Below are positions 50,887 through 60,489 of a stretch of DNA of 64,000 bases, one piece after another; within the stretch, counting starts at the first letter, position 1, and each line of letters begins with the position of its first letter. The notes beneath the pieces are model-generated. The model ran no database searches, was not told where the DNA came from, and saw nothing but the letters and a program-made list of their open reading frames with translations. Origin of the DNA: Pseudomonas botevensis (GTDB lineage Bacteria > Pseudomonadota > Gammaproteobacteria > Pseudomonadales > Pseudomonadaceae); the NCBI RefSeq assembly GCF_019145475.1, contig NZ_JAHTKI010000019.1, positions 31,195 through 95,194 on the forward strand. The letters are read 5' to 3'. The position numbers were made by a program, and so were the translations under genes.

Positions 50887-52455
50887 ATGCTCGGACGCAC
50901 CCCACCAGAGCCGGACACAGACAACGTCACGTCACGCTCTTCCATCAACGCCGCCCGCGCCGGTTCGATCTTCCGGCTGACGGTGAGCTTCATGCTGATG
51001 GTGGTTTTTGCCTTTCTGGCGGTCGAGAGCTGGCGGACCTGGCGCGACTATCGTTCGGCGTTCGCCTCTGCGCGCGACTCGGTGACCAACCTGGCCCGCG
51101 CGACCGCACAGCACGCCGAAGACACCATTCGCCAGATGGATGTGCTGACTGCAGCGCTGAGTGAGCGGGTCGAGGGTGACGGCCTGCAGAACCTCGACGT
51201 GCCGCGTATCCATAACCTGCTGGTGCAGCAATCGAAAATCATGCCGCAACTGCATGGCCTGTTCATTTACGGCGCCGACGGGCAATGGATCGTCACCGAC
51301 AAGGAGGTCACGCCGGAGACCGCCAACAACTCCGACCGCGATTATTTCCAGTACCACCGCACTCACGATGACCGCCATGTGCGCATCGGTGAGGTGGTCG
51401 AGAGCCGCTCGACTCACGACCTGATCATTCCCATCTCCCGTCGCCTGAACAACCCCGACGGCTCGTTCGCGGGCGTGCTGCTGGGCACGGTCAAGGTCAG
51501 CTACTTCGTCGACTACTACGGCGACTTCAGGATCGATGACAAGGGTGCGCTGGTCCTGGCCAAGCGTGACGGCACGATCCTGGTGCGCCGGCCGTTCATT
51601 GCATCGGTGATCGGCAAGAGCCTGTCCGGCAGCGAGATCTTCAAACACTATTTGCCCAACTCCAGCGAAGGCGTCGCGGAGGTCAAAGCCGTGGTCGACG
51701 ACACCGAGCGCCTGTATGGCTATCGGGCGCTCTCCACCTACCCGTTGGTGGTGGAAGCCGGTATTTCCCGTGAGTCGATCATCGCGCCATGGCGCCAGGA
51801 CCTGTTGAAAAACGGCTTCGTCCTGGTGTTCCTCAGCCTGGTGATGACCGGTTTCGGCCTCGTCGTGCTGCATCAGCTGCGCCAGCGAATCGCGATGGAA
51901 CGCGAGATCCGCCACGCCCATCAGGCCATGCGCGACATGGCGCTGACCGACAGCCTCACCGGGCTGGGCAATCGTCGGCGTCTGGACAATGCGCTGGCCG
52001 ATGAAATACGTCTGGCCCGGCGCCAGGGGTCGGCGCTGTCGTTGATCATGCTCGATGTCGACTATTTCAAACGCTACAACGACCAGTACGGCCACGCCGC
52101 TGGCGATGATTGCCTGAACGCGGTCGGGCGTGCGGTCCAGCAAGCGGTCAGACGCCCCGCGGATCTGGTCGTTCGCTACGGCGGCGAAGAGTTCACGGTG
52201 CTGCTGCCCAACACCGACAGCGCCGGGGCCATTCAAGTCGCCAGAGACATTTTGCAGGGCATCCGCTCACTGAAACTGGAACACGCCGGGCATCCACTGG
52301 GTTACGTCACCGCCAGCGCCGGGATCACCACACGGCATCCGGTCGATGCCGAGCTGACGCCGGCCCATTTGCTGAAATCGGCGGATACCTGTCTGTATCA
52401 GGCCAAGCAGTCGGGCAGAAACCGTTGGTGTTCGGCGGATGAGTCGGGGCAGTGA
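50887..52455 (+). CDS. Membrane diguanylate cyclase with periplasmic sensor domain
   Basis: The 522-residue protein makes cyclic di-GMP. A first span (LTVSFMLMVVFAFLAV) and a second (LVFLSLVMTGFGLVVL) enclose a periplasmic dCache-like sensor (TAQHAEDTIRQMDVLTAAL to LSTYPLVVEAGISRESI). The GGDEF domain starts at LTDSLTGLGNRRRLD and has the active GGEEF at about residue 432. An RPAD sits five residues before the GGEEF, an intact product-inhibition site. It is downstream of the lactonase with its own ribosome site and no operon partner. The signal sensed is unknown. Confidence 0.93.
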   Translation: MLGRTPPEPDTDNVTSRSSINAARAGSIFRLTVSFMLMVVFAFLAVESWRTWRDYRSAFASARDSVTNLARATAQHAEDTIRQMDVLTAALSERVEGDGLQNLDVPRIHNLLVQQSKIMPQLHGLFIYGADGQWIVTDKEVTPETANNSDRDYFQYHRTHDDRHVRIGEVVESRSTHDLIIPISRRLNNPDGSFAGVLLGTVKVSYFVDYYGDFRIDDKGALVLAKRDGTILVRRPFIASVIGKSLSGSEIFKHYLPNSSEGVAEVKAVVDDTERLYGYRALSTYPLVVEAGISRESIIAPWRQDLLKNGFVLVFLSLVMTGFGLVVLHQLRQRIAMEREIRHAHQAMRDMALTDSLTGLGNRRRLDNALADEIRLARRQGSALSLIMLDVDYFKRYNDQYGHAAGDDCLNAVGRAVQQAVRRPADLVVRYGGEEFTVLLPNTDSAGAIQVARDILQGIRSLKLEHAGHPLGYVTASAGITTRHPVDAELTPAHLLKSADTCLYQAKQSGRNRWCSADESGQ

Positions 52456-52485
52456 GCATCCCGCTCGGATGACGCGCTCCGGCAG

Positions 52486-54057
52486 TTACTCAGGCAACCC
52501 CGCCAGCCGCAACCCGTCGACAAGCCGGGCAAAATCCTCGGGCCGCTGGATCGGCAGCCACCCCTTCAACCGGGATACGCGAATGGCAGGATCCAGCGCC
52601 CGCAAACGGGCCAAGGCCACCGCTGCTTTGTCCCCTCGCCCGCACAGCGCATGACCGGCAGCCAACAAGGCCACTGCCGGCAGCAGACTGGGCAGATTGC
52701 CCAAGGCTTTTTCCGCCCAGGATGTGGAGAGATCAAAGCGGCCGGCAAAGAAATGCGCCAGCGCCACGCCCACCTGCATACGGAACATTTCCGGGTCCAC
52801 GGGACTCAGGCGCACGGCGTGATTGAGGTTATCGATGGCCGCATCGGTTTCGCCGCGCAAGGCGCGCAGGATACCGCCCAGATACCAGGCGGGCGCCAGG
52901 TTGGGGTTGAGCAGTCGGGCGCGATCGAGCAAGGCGATTCCACAGTCGACATCCCCGGTCAGATGGGCCAGGGCATGGCCGCAGCGGGTCAGCGCCACCG
53001 CGTCATCACGACCAAGCTCCACTCCCAGGCGCGCCAGCCGCGCGCCTTCGGCCACTTCGCGGGGCGGGTCGATCATCCAGCCGTTGAGTTTGCGCCAGAA
53101 ATGACACCAGGCCGCCATGCCGTAGGCTGAGGCGAACTCCGGATCCAGTTCGATCGCGCGATAGAACAGCGCCAGCGACTCGCCGATGGCATCACGGGTG
53201 GCGATGTGCAGCTTGGCCGTGCCGCGCAGGTAGTAATCGTAGGCATCCAGGCTGTCGGTGGGTTTGCGTTTGGCCCGCTCGATTTCCGCCCGTTCCAACT
53301 GCGGAGCAATGGCACCGACAACGCTTTCGGTGACCTGATCCTGCAACTCGAAAATGTCATCCAGCAGGCCTTCGAAGCGCTCGGCCCACAGGTGGGTGCC
53401 GGTGCTGGCATCGAGCAACTGGCCGGTGATCCGCACCTTGTTGCCGCATTTGCGCACGCTGCCTTCCAGTACATAACGCACGCCCAGTTCCTGGCCAACG
53501 CCACGGGCATCCACCGCCCTGCCCTTGTAGGTGAAACTGGAGTTGCGGGCGATGACGAACAGCCAGCGCAGGCGCGACAACGCGGTGATGATGTCTTCGG
53601 CCATGCCGTCGGCGAAGTAGTCCTGCTCCGGGTCGCCGCTGAGGTTCTGGAAAGGGAGGACGGTGATCGACGGCTTGTCGGGCAGAACCAGCGCGACGTT
53701 CGGCGGCGGCAGTGGCTCAGGTGGCGAAAGAGCCTGCGCCGGGCTTTCACTCAAAGTGATTTCACCGACAAAGCGGTAGCCCTTGCGCGCCACGGTTCGC
53801 ACCAGCCGCTGCTGCTCACCGGTGTCGCCGATGGCCTTGCGCACGGCGTTGATGTGGCTGGTGACGGTCGACTCGGAAACGATCCGGCCACTCCATACGG
53901 CGCTCAGCAATTCGTCCTTGCTGATCACCCGCTCGTGATTGCTGACCAGTTGCAACAACAGGTCAAAAACCTGCGGCCCGATGGTCACGACTTGCCCGCG
54001 CCGGGTCAGCTCCCGACGCTGCTGGTCGAGCACAAAATCTTCAAACACGAATTGCAC
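52486..54057 (-). CDS. CadC-type winged-helix regulator with C-terminal TPR repeats
   Basis: The 523-residue protein opens with an OmpR/CadC-type winged helix (FDLLLQLVSNHERVISKDELLSAVWSGRIVSESTVTSHINAVRKAIGD, RTVARKGYRFVGEI; residues about 5-100). A FlgO/adenylate-cyclase-associated-like segment follows (SITVLPFQNLSGDPEQDYFADGMAEDIITALSRLRWLFVIARNSSFTYKGRAVD, VRYVLEGSVRKCGNKVRITGQLLDASTGTHLWAERFEG). Several TPR repeats fill the rest. No membrane span is seen, unlike true CadC. It is divergent from the NmrA/cupin/efflux operon and may control it. Confidence 0.87.
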   Translation of the reverse strand: MQFVFEDFVLDQQRRELTRRGQVVTIGPQVFDLLLQLVSNHERVISKDELLSAVWSGRIVSESTVTSHINAVRKAIGDTGEQQRLVRTVARKGYRFVGEITLSESPAQALSPPEPLPPPNVALVLPDKPSITVLPFQNLSGDPEQDYFADGMAEDIITALSRLRWLFVIARNSSFTYKGRAVDARGVGQELGVRYVLEGSVRKCGNKVRITGQLLDASTGTHLWAERFEGLLDDIFELQDQVTESVVGAIAPQLERAEIERAKRKPTDSLDAYDYYLRGTAKLHIATRDAIGESLALFYRAIELDPEFASAYGMAAWCHFWRKLNGWMIDPPREVAEGARLARLGVELGRDDAVALTRCGHALAHLTGDVDCGIALLDRARLLNPNLAPAWYLGGILRALRGETDAAIDNLNHAVRLSPVDPEMFRMQVGVALAHFFAGRFDLSTSWAEKALGNLPSLLPAVALLAAGHALCGRGDKAAVALARLRALDPAIRVSRLKGWLPIQRPEDFARLVDGLRLAGLPE

Positions 54058-54321
54058 GGTGACCGGTTCCCGTTCTGGCGCCCCCGACTCCGTGTCCGAG
54101 TGGGCGGTTTATTGTGCGCTCAATGATACGGCAGACCTTGGCCCACCGCATCGGTCCGGGAGAGTGGTCTACACAACAAACGCAAGATTGGATCGTTTGG
54201 ACGCAAATCCACGATTTCGCCAAGGTAAATCCAAGACCGACGCAAGGATTTGCCCAGCCGTCCGAGGCATGCTCAAGGCACATCGACAGCAATGGTTGCT
54301 GTCGGCAAGCGGAGAGACGCC

Positions 54322-55086
54322 ATGAAGATCGTCGTTATCGGAGGCACCGGCCTCATCGGATCGAAACTTGTAAAGAATCTGCGCGAGCGCGGCCATGACG
54401 CCCGCCCTGCATCGCCCAACACCGGGGTGAACAGCATCACCCGCGAAGGCCTGGCCGAGGCGATGGATGGCGCCGAAGTGGTGGTCGATGTCTCCAACGC
54501 GCCGTCGTGGGAAGACCAGGCGGTACTCGATTTCTTCGAAACCTCCACCCGCAACCTGCTGGCCGCCGAAGCCGCCGCCGGGGTTCGCCATCACGTCGCG
54601 CTGTCGGTCGTCGGCAGCGAGCGACTTCCGGCCAATGGCTACTTCCGCGCCAAAGTCGCGCAAGAGAATCTGATCAAGGCATCCAGCATCCCCTACACCG
54701 TGCTGCGGGCCACTCAGTTCTTCGAATTTGTCGGCGGCATCGCCCAGTCGGCCACCGAAGGCGATGAAGTGCGTCTGTCGCCGGCCCTGATCCAGCCCAT
54801 GGCCTCCGACGACGTTGCGGCAGCACTGACGGATGTGGTCCTGGCTGCGCCGGCCAACGGCACGCTGGAAGTGGCCGGCCCTGAAGCCATGCCGCTGGAC
54901 GAGTTGATCCGGCGCTATTTCCGCGCCACTCACGACACCCGCAAGGTCATCCCGGACGTCCACGCACGCTACTTCGGCGATGTGCTCGACGACCAGTCGC
55001 TCACTCCGCTGGGCAGCAACCCGCGCCTGGCCCCGACGCGCTTCGAGGACTGGCTGGCCCGTTCGACCACGCCAACCCAACGCTGA
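54322..55086 (+). CDS. NmrA-like NAD(P)-binding SDR protein
   Basis: The 254-residue atypical short-chain dehydrogenase has the N-terminal dinucleotide loop MKIVVIGGTGLIGSKLVKNLRERGHDA. NmrA-type strings follow (LSVVGSERLPANGYFRAKVAQENLIKASSIPYTVLRATQFFEF). The canonical YxxxK is replaced by YFRAK in line. It may reduce a substrate or act as a redox sensor. GGAGAG lies 6 bp before ATG 54322. It is first in a four-gene run with a cupin protein and an export pump, all on the plus strand. The 264 bp before it hold the divergent promoters and no gene. Confidence 0.87.
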   Translation: MKIVVIGGTGLIGSKLVKNLRERGHDARPASPNTGVNSITREGLAEAMDGAEVVVDVSNAPSWEDQAVLDFFETSTRNLLAAEAAAGVRHHVALSVVGSERLPANGYFRAKVAQENLIKASSIPYTVLRATQFFEFVGGIAQSATEGDEVRLSPALIQPMASDDVAAALTDVVLAAPANGTLEVAGPEAMPLDELIRRYFRATHDTRKVIPDVHARYFGDVLDDQSLTPLGSNPRLAPTRFEDWLARSTTPTQR

Positions 55087-55124
55087 GGCGCTGAAACCCG
55101 ATTCTTATCTGAAGGAGTATTGCC

Positions 55125-55538
55125 ATGTTCAGCCGAATCCTGATCGCCGCCGCTATCGCGGCCCTGTCGATCACCAGCGTCTCGGCCGCCGAGCCGCAAC
55201 CGGGCAAGGTCACCGTGGTGTTCGACCATGTCCTGCCCAATGTTCCGGGCAAGACCATGAAAGGTGTCGTCGTGGAGTATGCGCCTGGTGGCGCATCGCC
55301 TGCTCACTTCCATCCGAAATCCGCCTTCATCTACGCCACCGTGCTTGAGGGCGCGATACGCAGCAAGGTCGGCGACGCGCCGGAGAAGGTCTACAAGGCC
55401 GGGGAAAACTTCGTCGAACAGCCGGGTGACTTCCATGCCGTGAGCGCCAACGCGAGCGCTACCGAACCGGCGCGCCTGATGGCCGTGTTCGTGCTCGACA
55501 GCAGCGAGACCGACCTGGTCAAGCCCGTGAAGCCGTAA
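55125..55538 (+). CDS. Exported cupin-domain protein
   Basis: The 137-residue protein has a signal peptide (MFSRILIAAAIAALSITSVSAA). A single cupin fold follows, with GGASPAHFHPKSAFIYATVLEGAIRSKVGDAP and ENFVEQPGDFHAVSANAS holding the metal-binding histidines and glutamate. Small periplasmic cupins of this type have poorly known functions. It follows the NmrA-like gene by 38 bp and precedes the HlyD gene by 55 bp, so it is likely in one transcript with them. GAAGG lies upstream of the ATG. Confidence 0.88.
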   Translation: MFSRILIAAAIAALSITSVSAAEPQPGKVTVVFDHVLPNVPGKTMKGVVVEYAPGGASPAHFHPKSAFIYATVLEGAIRSKVGDAPEKVYKAGENFVEQPGDFHAVSANASATEPARLMAVFVLDSSETDLVKPVKP

Positions 55539-55593
55539 CCGATCCACATCCCGGTCAACCTTCGGCGGCCCTCGGCTGCCGGAGGTATTGGCC

Positions 55594-56703
55594 ATGTGCA
55601 GGACCCTCAACATGAACGCGCCCCAGTACACCGTCACCAGCGATCAAAATGCCGATACCACGCCCCCGGCGCCACGCAAAAGCAAGCGCAAGTCAGTGGG
55701 ACTGCTGCTCTGTGCCAGTGCTCTCGCGGTCCTGACGGGCGGTTACTTCATGCTGTTCGGCGGCGCCACCATCTCCACCGACAACGCCTACGTGCGTGGC
55801 GACGTCACTTCGCTGGCGGCCAAGGTGGCCGGTTATGTCACCACTGTAGAGGTGCGCGATAACCAGCAAGTCCATCGCGGTGATGTGTTGTTTCGCATCG
55901 ACGATCAAGACTATCGCGCACGCCTCGCTCAGGCCGAGGCCAACTTCAAGTCGGCCCAGGCACGCTTGAGCGATGTCGATGCCCAGACTCAACTGCAACA
56001 TGCCCAGATTCGCCAGGCCGAGGCCGAACGACGTTCAGCCTCGGCGCAGATGAACCTCGCGAGCAAGACCCACGAACGCAACCGCAAGCTGATCGTCAGC
56101 AATGCGGTGAGCCAGGCGCTCGTCGATGAAACCGCCGCCGCCCAGACCCGCGCCTCCGCAGCGGTCGAAGCCGCCTCGGCAACGGTCGAGGCGCAACAGC
56201 AGCGCATCGCCGTGCTCCTGGCCCAGCGCGGCGCGGCCTTGGCGGCCGTGGCGCAGGCCCAGGCCGCCAGCGATCTGGCGCGGATCGACCTGGACAGCAC
56301 CGTGGTGCGCGCGCCCGTGGACGGTGTGGTCGGTAACCGCCAGGTGCGCGTCGGCCGTTTCGTCACGCCGGGCGTCGCCTTGCTCGACATCGTTCCGGTC
56401 CAGGATGTGTGGGTTGTCGCCAACTTCAAGGAAACCCAGCTGGAACACATCAATGCCGGCCAACGGGTACGCATCACTGTCGACGGCTACCCCAACGACG
56501 CCCTTGAGGGTGTAGTCGACAGCTTCGCCCCCGGCAGCGGCTCGGCCTTCAGCCTGCTGCCCACCGACAACGCCACGGGCAACTTCGTGCGGGTGGTGCA
56601 GCGGGTGCCGGTGAAAATCCGCCTGGCCCACAATCCGTTGCCCGGGCGCATCGTGCCGGGCCTGTCGGCGCGGGTTGAGGTGGAGCGCGGAGGTGGATCA
56701 TGA
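55594..56703 (+). CDS. HlyD/EmrA-type membrane fusion protein
   Basis: The 369-residue adaptor has one N-terminal span (SVGLLLCASALAVLTGGYFMLF). A lipoyl half follows (GGATISTDNAYVRGDVTSLAAKVAGYVTTVEVRDNQQVHRGDVLFRIDDQDYRARLAQAEA), then a long coiled-coil hairpin and the second lipoyl half (IDLDSTVVRAPVDGVVGNRQVRVGRFVTPGVALLDIVP). ATG 55594 has GGAGG 8 bp upstream and is preferred to ATG 55612. It works with the MFS exporter encoded 4 bp into its end (ATGA overlap). Confidence 0.92.
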   Translation: MCRTLNMNAPQYTVTSDQNADTTPPAPRKSKRKSVGLLLCASALAVLTGGYFMLFGGATISTDNAYVRGDVTSLAAKVAGYVTTVEVRDNQQVHRGDVLFRIDDQDYRARLAQAEANFKSAQARLSDVDAQTQLQHAQIRQAEAERRSASAQMNLASKTHERNRKLIVSNAVSQALVDETAAAQTRASAAVEAASATVEAQQQRIAVLLAQRGAALAAVAQAQAASDLARIDLDSTVVRAPVDGVVGNRQVRVGRFVTPGVALLDIVPVQDVWVVANFKETQLEHINAGQRVRITVDGYPNDALEGVVDSFAPGSGSAFSLLPTDNATGNFVRVVQRVPVKIRLAHNPLPGRIVPGLSARVEVERGGGS

Positions 56704-58274
56704 AGCGGCCTGGCAGAACCCGTCCCGGCGCCCTGCTGCTGATCGGCATCCTGCTGGCCAGCCTGACTGAAGCGATTGCCGGCACCGCGCTGGTACTGGG
56801 ACGTAACGACATCATCGGCGACACCTACGCCACGCCCGATGAGTTTGCCTGGCTGGACATCGGCTACACCGCCTTCAAGATGATCGGCTTTCTCACCGCG
56901 TCAGGATTGCTGGCCCGCTTCGCCCCACGCAAGGTGATCGTCGGCGCCACCCTGGTCATGGGCCTGGCTTGCACGATGGCGGTCTTCAGTACCCGTCTCG
57001 AGCTGCTGGTTGCGTTGCGCATCGTCCAGGGTTTTGCCGGCGGGACATTGCTGGTGGCAGGCCAGATGCTGATTTTTCGGGCCTATCGACGCACGCTGCA
57101 ACCGCTGCTGCAGGCCCTGTTCGCCATCGGCGCGGTGGTTGCCTCCGCGACCCTGACGCCCGCGCTGCAAGGCTGGCTGGTCGACAGCCAGTCCTGGCGC
57201 TGGATATTTCTCAGCGTCGTGCCACTGGCGCTGACCGCCAGCGGCCTGATGCTACTCACCGACACCCCGACACCCGCCAAGGCCAGTCAGCGGCCCTTTG
57301 ACTGGCTCGGTGCTGCGCTGAGCGCTACCGCCCTGCTCTGCCTGACCTACGTACTCAGCCAGGGCGAGCGCTGGGACTGGTTTGAGGAACCGCGCATTGT
57401 CTGCCTCACGCTGATCGGCAGCGCAGCCCTGCTCGGGTTTCTTGGCCAGCAACTGTTGACGAACGGTCGGAGGCTGCTCGATTTCAGCCTGTTCAGCTCG
57501 AGCGATTTTTCCTTTGCCTTCATCGTCAGTTTTATCGCTGGCGCCGCCTTGTTCGGCAGTGCCTACCTGATTCCGGCCTTTGCCTTGTCGGTGCTCGGCT
57601 TCACCCTCACCGACGCCGGCCTGCTGTTGTTGCCCAGCGGCGCATGTTTTGTCGGCGCCCTGCTCATTTCGGCCTACCTCATGCAGGCACGCAGAGTGGC
57701 GCCGTTTGCAACAGTGCCCTTTGGCATCCTGATGATCATGATTGCGATGTGGATGCTGTCCGGCTCGACCAGCGAAAGCGGCAGTCAGGACATGATGGCC
57801 GCCATCCTGTTGCGTGGCCTGGGGCTGGGCTTCCTGTTTCTGTCGATCACGCTGATCGCCTTCACTCAACTCAACAGCCGCAACCTGGCGGCCGGCATCG
57901 GCCTGTTCAACACCGGCCGACAATTGGGCGGGCTGATCGGTGTGGCCGGGCTACAGACCCTCATCGAGCATGGGCACGCGGCCAACGCCGTGATCCTCGG
58001 CACTGGCGTCACGCCCGGCACTCCTGCGCTGATCGAACGGCTGACCAGCACAACCGCATTGTTGATGGGCAAAGGCATGGACACTGCGACGGCTGGCCGG
58101 GCCGCAATCGATCTGCTGGGGCGCACGGTGTCCGGGCAATCGACCGTGATTGCCTTCGACAGCGCGTTCATGGCGGTGACATTGCTGTTCGCGCTGGCGG
58201 CACCGATGCTGGTGGCGATCAAGATTGCCTTTGCCAGGCATGCGAAAGGCTCGGCTGCATCGATGCACCGCTAG
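56700..58274 (+). CDS. MFS multidrug exporter, DHA2/EmrB type
   Basis: The 524-residue transporter has about 14 predicted spans. Strings include SLTEAIAGTALVLGRNDIIGDTYATPDEFAWLDIGYTAFKMIGFLTASGLLARFAPRKVIVGATLVMGLACTMAVF and LRIVQGFAGGTLLVAGQML, the motif C and motif A region of EmrB-like pumps. With the HlyD-type adaptor it forms an EmrAB-like exporter. It ends the four-gene operon begun by the NmrA-like gene. The substrate is unknown. No clear terminator follows within 100 bp. Confidence 0.9.
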   Translation: MKRPGRTRPGALLLIGILLASLTEAIAGTALVLGRNDIIGDTYATPDEFAWLDIGYTAFKMIGFLTASGLLARFAPRKVIVGATLVMGLACTMAVFSTRLELLVALRIVQGFAGGTLLVAGQMLIFRAYRRTLQPLLQALFAIGAVVASATLTPALQGWLVDSQSWRWIFLSVVPLALTASGLMLLTDTPTPAKASQRPFDWLGAALSATALLCLTYVLSQGERWDWFEEPRIVCLTLIGSAALLGFLGQQLLTNGRRLLDFSLFSSSDFSFAFIVSFIAGAALFGSAYLIPAFALSVLGFTLTDAGLLLLPSGACFVGALLISAYLMQARRVAPFATVPFGILMIMIAMWMLSGSTSESGSQDMMAAILLRGLGLGFLFLSITLIAFTQLNSRNLAAGIGLFNTGRQLGGLIGVAGLQTLIEHGHAANAVILGTGVTPGTPALIERLTSTTALLMGKGMDTATAGRAAIDLLGRTVSGQSTVIAFDSAFMAVTLLFALAAPMLVAIKIAFARHAKGSAASMHR

Positions 58275-58451
58275 CTCGCCGGATACAGCAGATTATCCCT
58301 TGCCAACTGGAATAACGGCACATTCAGCCTGGGGTGTTTTGTTAGCTTAACGAGAGGAAATTGCGCCGGGTTTGCACGAGGCGCCACGGCGATGCTTCGG
58401 CTCGCAATCTCCGTTAACAGCGCCTTATTTCTGCTCCAGGGAGCGAGTTGG

Positions 58452-59915
58452 ATGACCACACAATCTTCGAACAGCGACTGCGTCGATCCGCAAACAGCCC
58501 GACAGTTTTACATCGACGGACGTTGGTCTTTGCCGGCAATGCCTGCCAGCGTAACAGTGATCAATCCGGCCACCGAGGCCGTGGTCGCAGAGGTTGCCTG
58601 CGGGTCCGGGCAAGATGTTGATCGCGCCGTGGCGGCGGCTCGTGCCGCATTTGCAGGCTGGTCTGCCTCCTCCCCGGCTTCGCGTGCGCAGATTCTCGGA
58701 AAGATCCATGAGCTGATCCTTGAGCGAAAGGAAATCCTGGCTCAGGCCATTTCTCTGGAAATGGGCGCCGCCATCAGTTTCGCGCGGGCCATGCAAGTCC
58801 CCTTGGCGGCTGAACACGTTCGGGTCGCACGGGACATTCTGTCAACCTACCGCTTCCAGACGCTTGAGGGCAGCACCGCCATTGAACGTGAAGCGATAGG
58901 CGTCTGCGGCCTGATTACCCCGTGGAACTGGCCGCTTTATCAAATCACCGCGAAAGTCGCCCCGGCGATTGCCGCCGGTTGCACGGTGGTCTTGAAGCCC
59001 AGCGAATTAGCCCCTTTGAGTGCCCTGCTTTTTGCGCAAATTGTCCATGACGCAGGCTTGCCGCCCGGCGTATTCAATCTAGTCAATGGCAGCGGCCCCG
59101 AGGTCGGTGGCGCGATGGCTGCGCATCCCGATATCGACATGATTTCAATCACCGGTTCCAACCGCGCAGGTGCGTTGGTCGCACAGGCGGCCGCCCCGAC
59201 GGTCAAGCGGGTCACCCAGGAGCTGGGCGGCAAATCGCCAAACCTGCTGCTGCCCGACGCCGACTTCGCCAAAGCCGTGCCTGCGGGCGTGATGTCGGCC
59301 TTTCGCAACGTCGGCCAGTCGTGCAGCGCGCCGACGCGCATGATCGTTCCCCGCGACCGCTTGGCGCAGGTCGAAGCGCTGGCGGCTGCCACCGCCAACG
59401 CGATCATCGTCGGTGATCCGCAATCGGAAGAAACAGTGCTCGGCCCGATTGCCAACGAAGCGCAATTCAAGCGCGTGCAAGTGATGATCGACGCAGGTTT
59501 GAGCGAAGGTGCAAAACTGGTATGCGGCGGACCGGGGCGCGTGGCGGGCCATGAAGTTGGCTTCTTCACTCGTCCGACGGTTTTCTCCGAGGTCGACCCA
59601 GGCATGCGGATCGCCCAGGAAGAGATCTTCGGCCCGGTGCTGTGCATCATCGCCTACGACTCCATTGATGAAGCAGTCACCATCGCCAACGATACGCTCT
59701 ACGGACTGGGCGCTCATGTGCAGTCGCAAGATCTGCAACTTGCACGAGCCGTTGCTTCTCGCATTCGCTCGGGGCAAGTGCTGTTGAACTACCCCGCCTG
59801 GAATCCCATGGCGCCCTTCGGTGGCTATAAACGCTCGGGCAATGGCCGTGAATATGGGGTTCATGGTTTCGAGGAATACCTGGAAACCAAGGCTATTGTC
59901 GGGTTTGGCGTGTAG
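58452..59915 (+). CDS. NAD(P)-dependent aldehyde dehydrogenase
   Basis: The 487-residue enzyme is a standard class I-like aldehyde dehydrogenase. The general base is Glu257 in TQELGGKSPN, and the catalytic cysteine Cys291 in NVGQSCSAPTRM. The cofactor region has LITPWNWPLYQITAKVAPAIAAGCTVVLKPSE and ITGSNRAG. ATG 58452 has GGGAG 9 bp upstream. It is convergent with an Lrp gene and close to a GabT-type transaminase, so an amine-derived aldehyde such as a semialdehyde is a plausible substrate; that is inference from context. Confidence 0.92.
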   Translation: MTTQSSNSDCVDPQTARQFYIDGRWSLPAMPASVTVINPATEAVVAEVACGSGQDVDRAVAAARAAFAGWSASSPASRAQILGKIHELILERKEILAQAISLEMGAAISFARAMQVPLAAEHVRVARDILSTYRFQTLEGSTAIEREAIGVCGLITPWNWPLYQITAKVAPAIAAGCTVVLKPSELAPLSALLFAQIVHDAGLPPGVFNLVNGSGPEVGGAMAAHPDIDMISITGSNRAGALVAQAAAPTVKRVTQELGGKSPNLLLPDADFAKAVPAGVMSAFRNVGQSCSAPTRMIVPRDRLAQVEALAAATANAIIVGDPQSEETVLGPIANEAQFKRVQVMIDAGLSEGAKLVCGGPGRVAGHEVGFFTRPTVFSEVDPGMRIAQEEIFGPVLCIIAYDSIDEAVTIANDTLYGLGAHVQSQDLQLARAVASRIRSGQVLLNYPAWNPMAPFGGYKRSGNGREYGVHGFEEYLETKAIVGFGV

Positions 59916-59923
59916 CAGAAACA

Positions 59924-59946
59924 GCGCCGAGTTGATAACTCGGCGC
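59924..59946. terminator. Bidirectional hairpin between aldehyde dehydrogenase and Lrp genes
   Basis: GCGCCGAGTT-GAT-AACTCGGCGC is a perfect 10-bp stem between two convergent stop codons. T-runs are missing, but the stem is very stable. Confidence 0.65.
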
Positions 59947-59954
59947 CAGAGGGG

Positions 59955-60443
59955 TCAGTGCCGCAGCAACTTGCGCAGCGGCACGCCATCCTTGAGCACG
60001 GGGGATTTGATGACGATGTAGCTGAAGTACTTGGAGATGCCGATGTTCTTGTCCAGCAGGCTTTCAATCACTTCCTGGTAATGCTGGATACTGCGGGTCA
60101 TGAAGCGCACCAGGTAGTCGTAACCACCGCTGATCAAATGGCATTCGAGGACTTCATCGACAAGGCGGATGTTGGACTCGAATTTGGCGAAATCTTCGCG
60201 TTTATGGTCGCTGAGGGTGATTTCGGTGAAGACCGTCACCGACTCGGTAATCTTGGCCAGGTTCAAATGCGCCTTGTAGCTGGAAATGTAGCCGGCCGAC
60301 TCCAGCCGTTTGACCCGTTGCAGACAGGGGCTGGCCGATAACCCTACGGCATCGGCCAGGCTGACATTGGTCATGCGCCCGTCCTTTTGCAGCTCAACCA
60401 GGATGCTGATGTCGATGCGGTCCAGTTTGACTAAACCTTCCAT
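59955..60443 (-). CDS. Lrp/AsnC-family regulator
   Basis: The 162-residue protein has the Lrp helix-turn-helix (VKLDRIDISILVELQKDGRMTNVSLADAVGLSASPCLQRVKRLESAGYISSYKAHL). A RAM domain follows (KFESNIRLVDEVLECHLISGGYDYLVRFMTRSIQHYQEVIESLLDKNIGISKYFSYIVIK). ATG 60443 fits the family start; the frame is open for 11 more codons. It follows the HAD-like gene by 46 bp on the same strand and may control the transaminase, HAD and aldehyde dehydrogenase genes around it. Confidence 0.9.
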   Translation of the reverse strand: MEGLVKLDRIDISILVELQKDGRMTNVSLADAVGLSASPCLQRVKRLESAGYISSYKAHLNLAKITESVTVFTEITLSDHKREDFAKFESNIRLVDEVLECHLISGGYDYLVRFMTRSIQHYQEVIESLLDKNIGISKYFSYIVIKSPVLKDGVPLRKLLRH

Positions 60444-60489
60444 TGCGTACCTCGTGACTGCCGTTTTGTAAGACAATCTTCTAGCAAAA

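Noticed and set aside
54220..54254. Near inverted repeat GGTAAATCC...GGATTTGCC before the NmrA-like gene
   Set aside because: One mismatch in 9-bp arms and no link to a promoter; too weak to call an operator.
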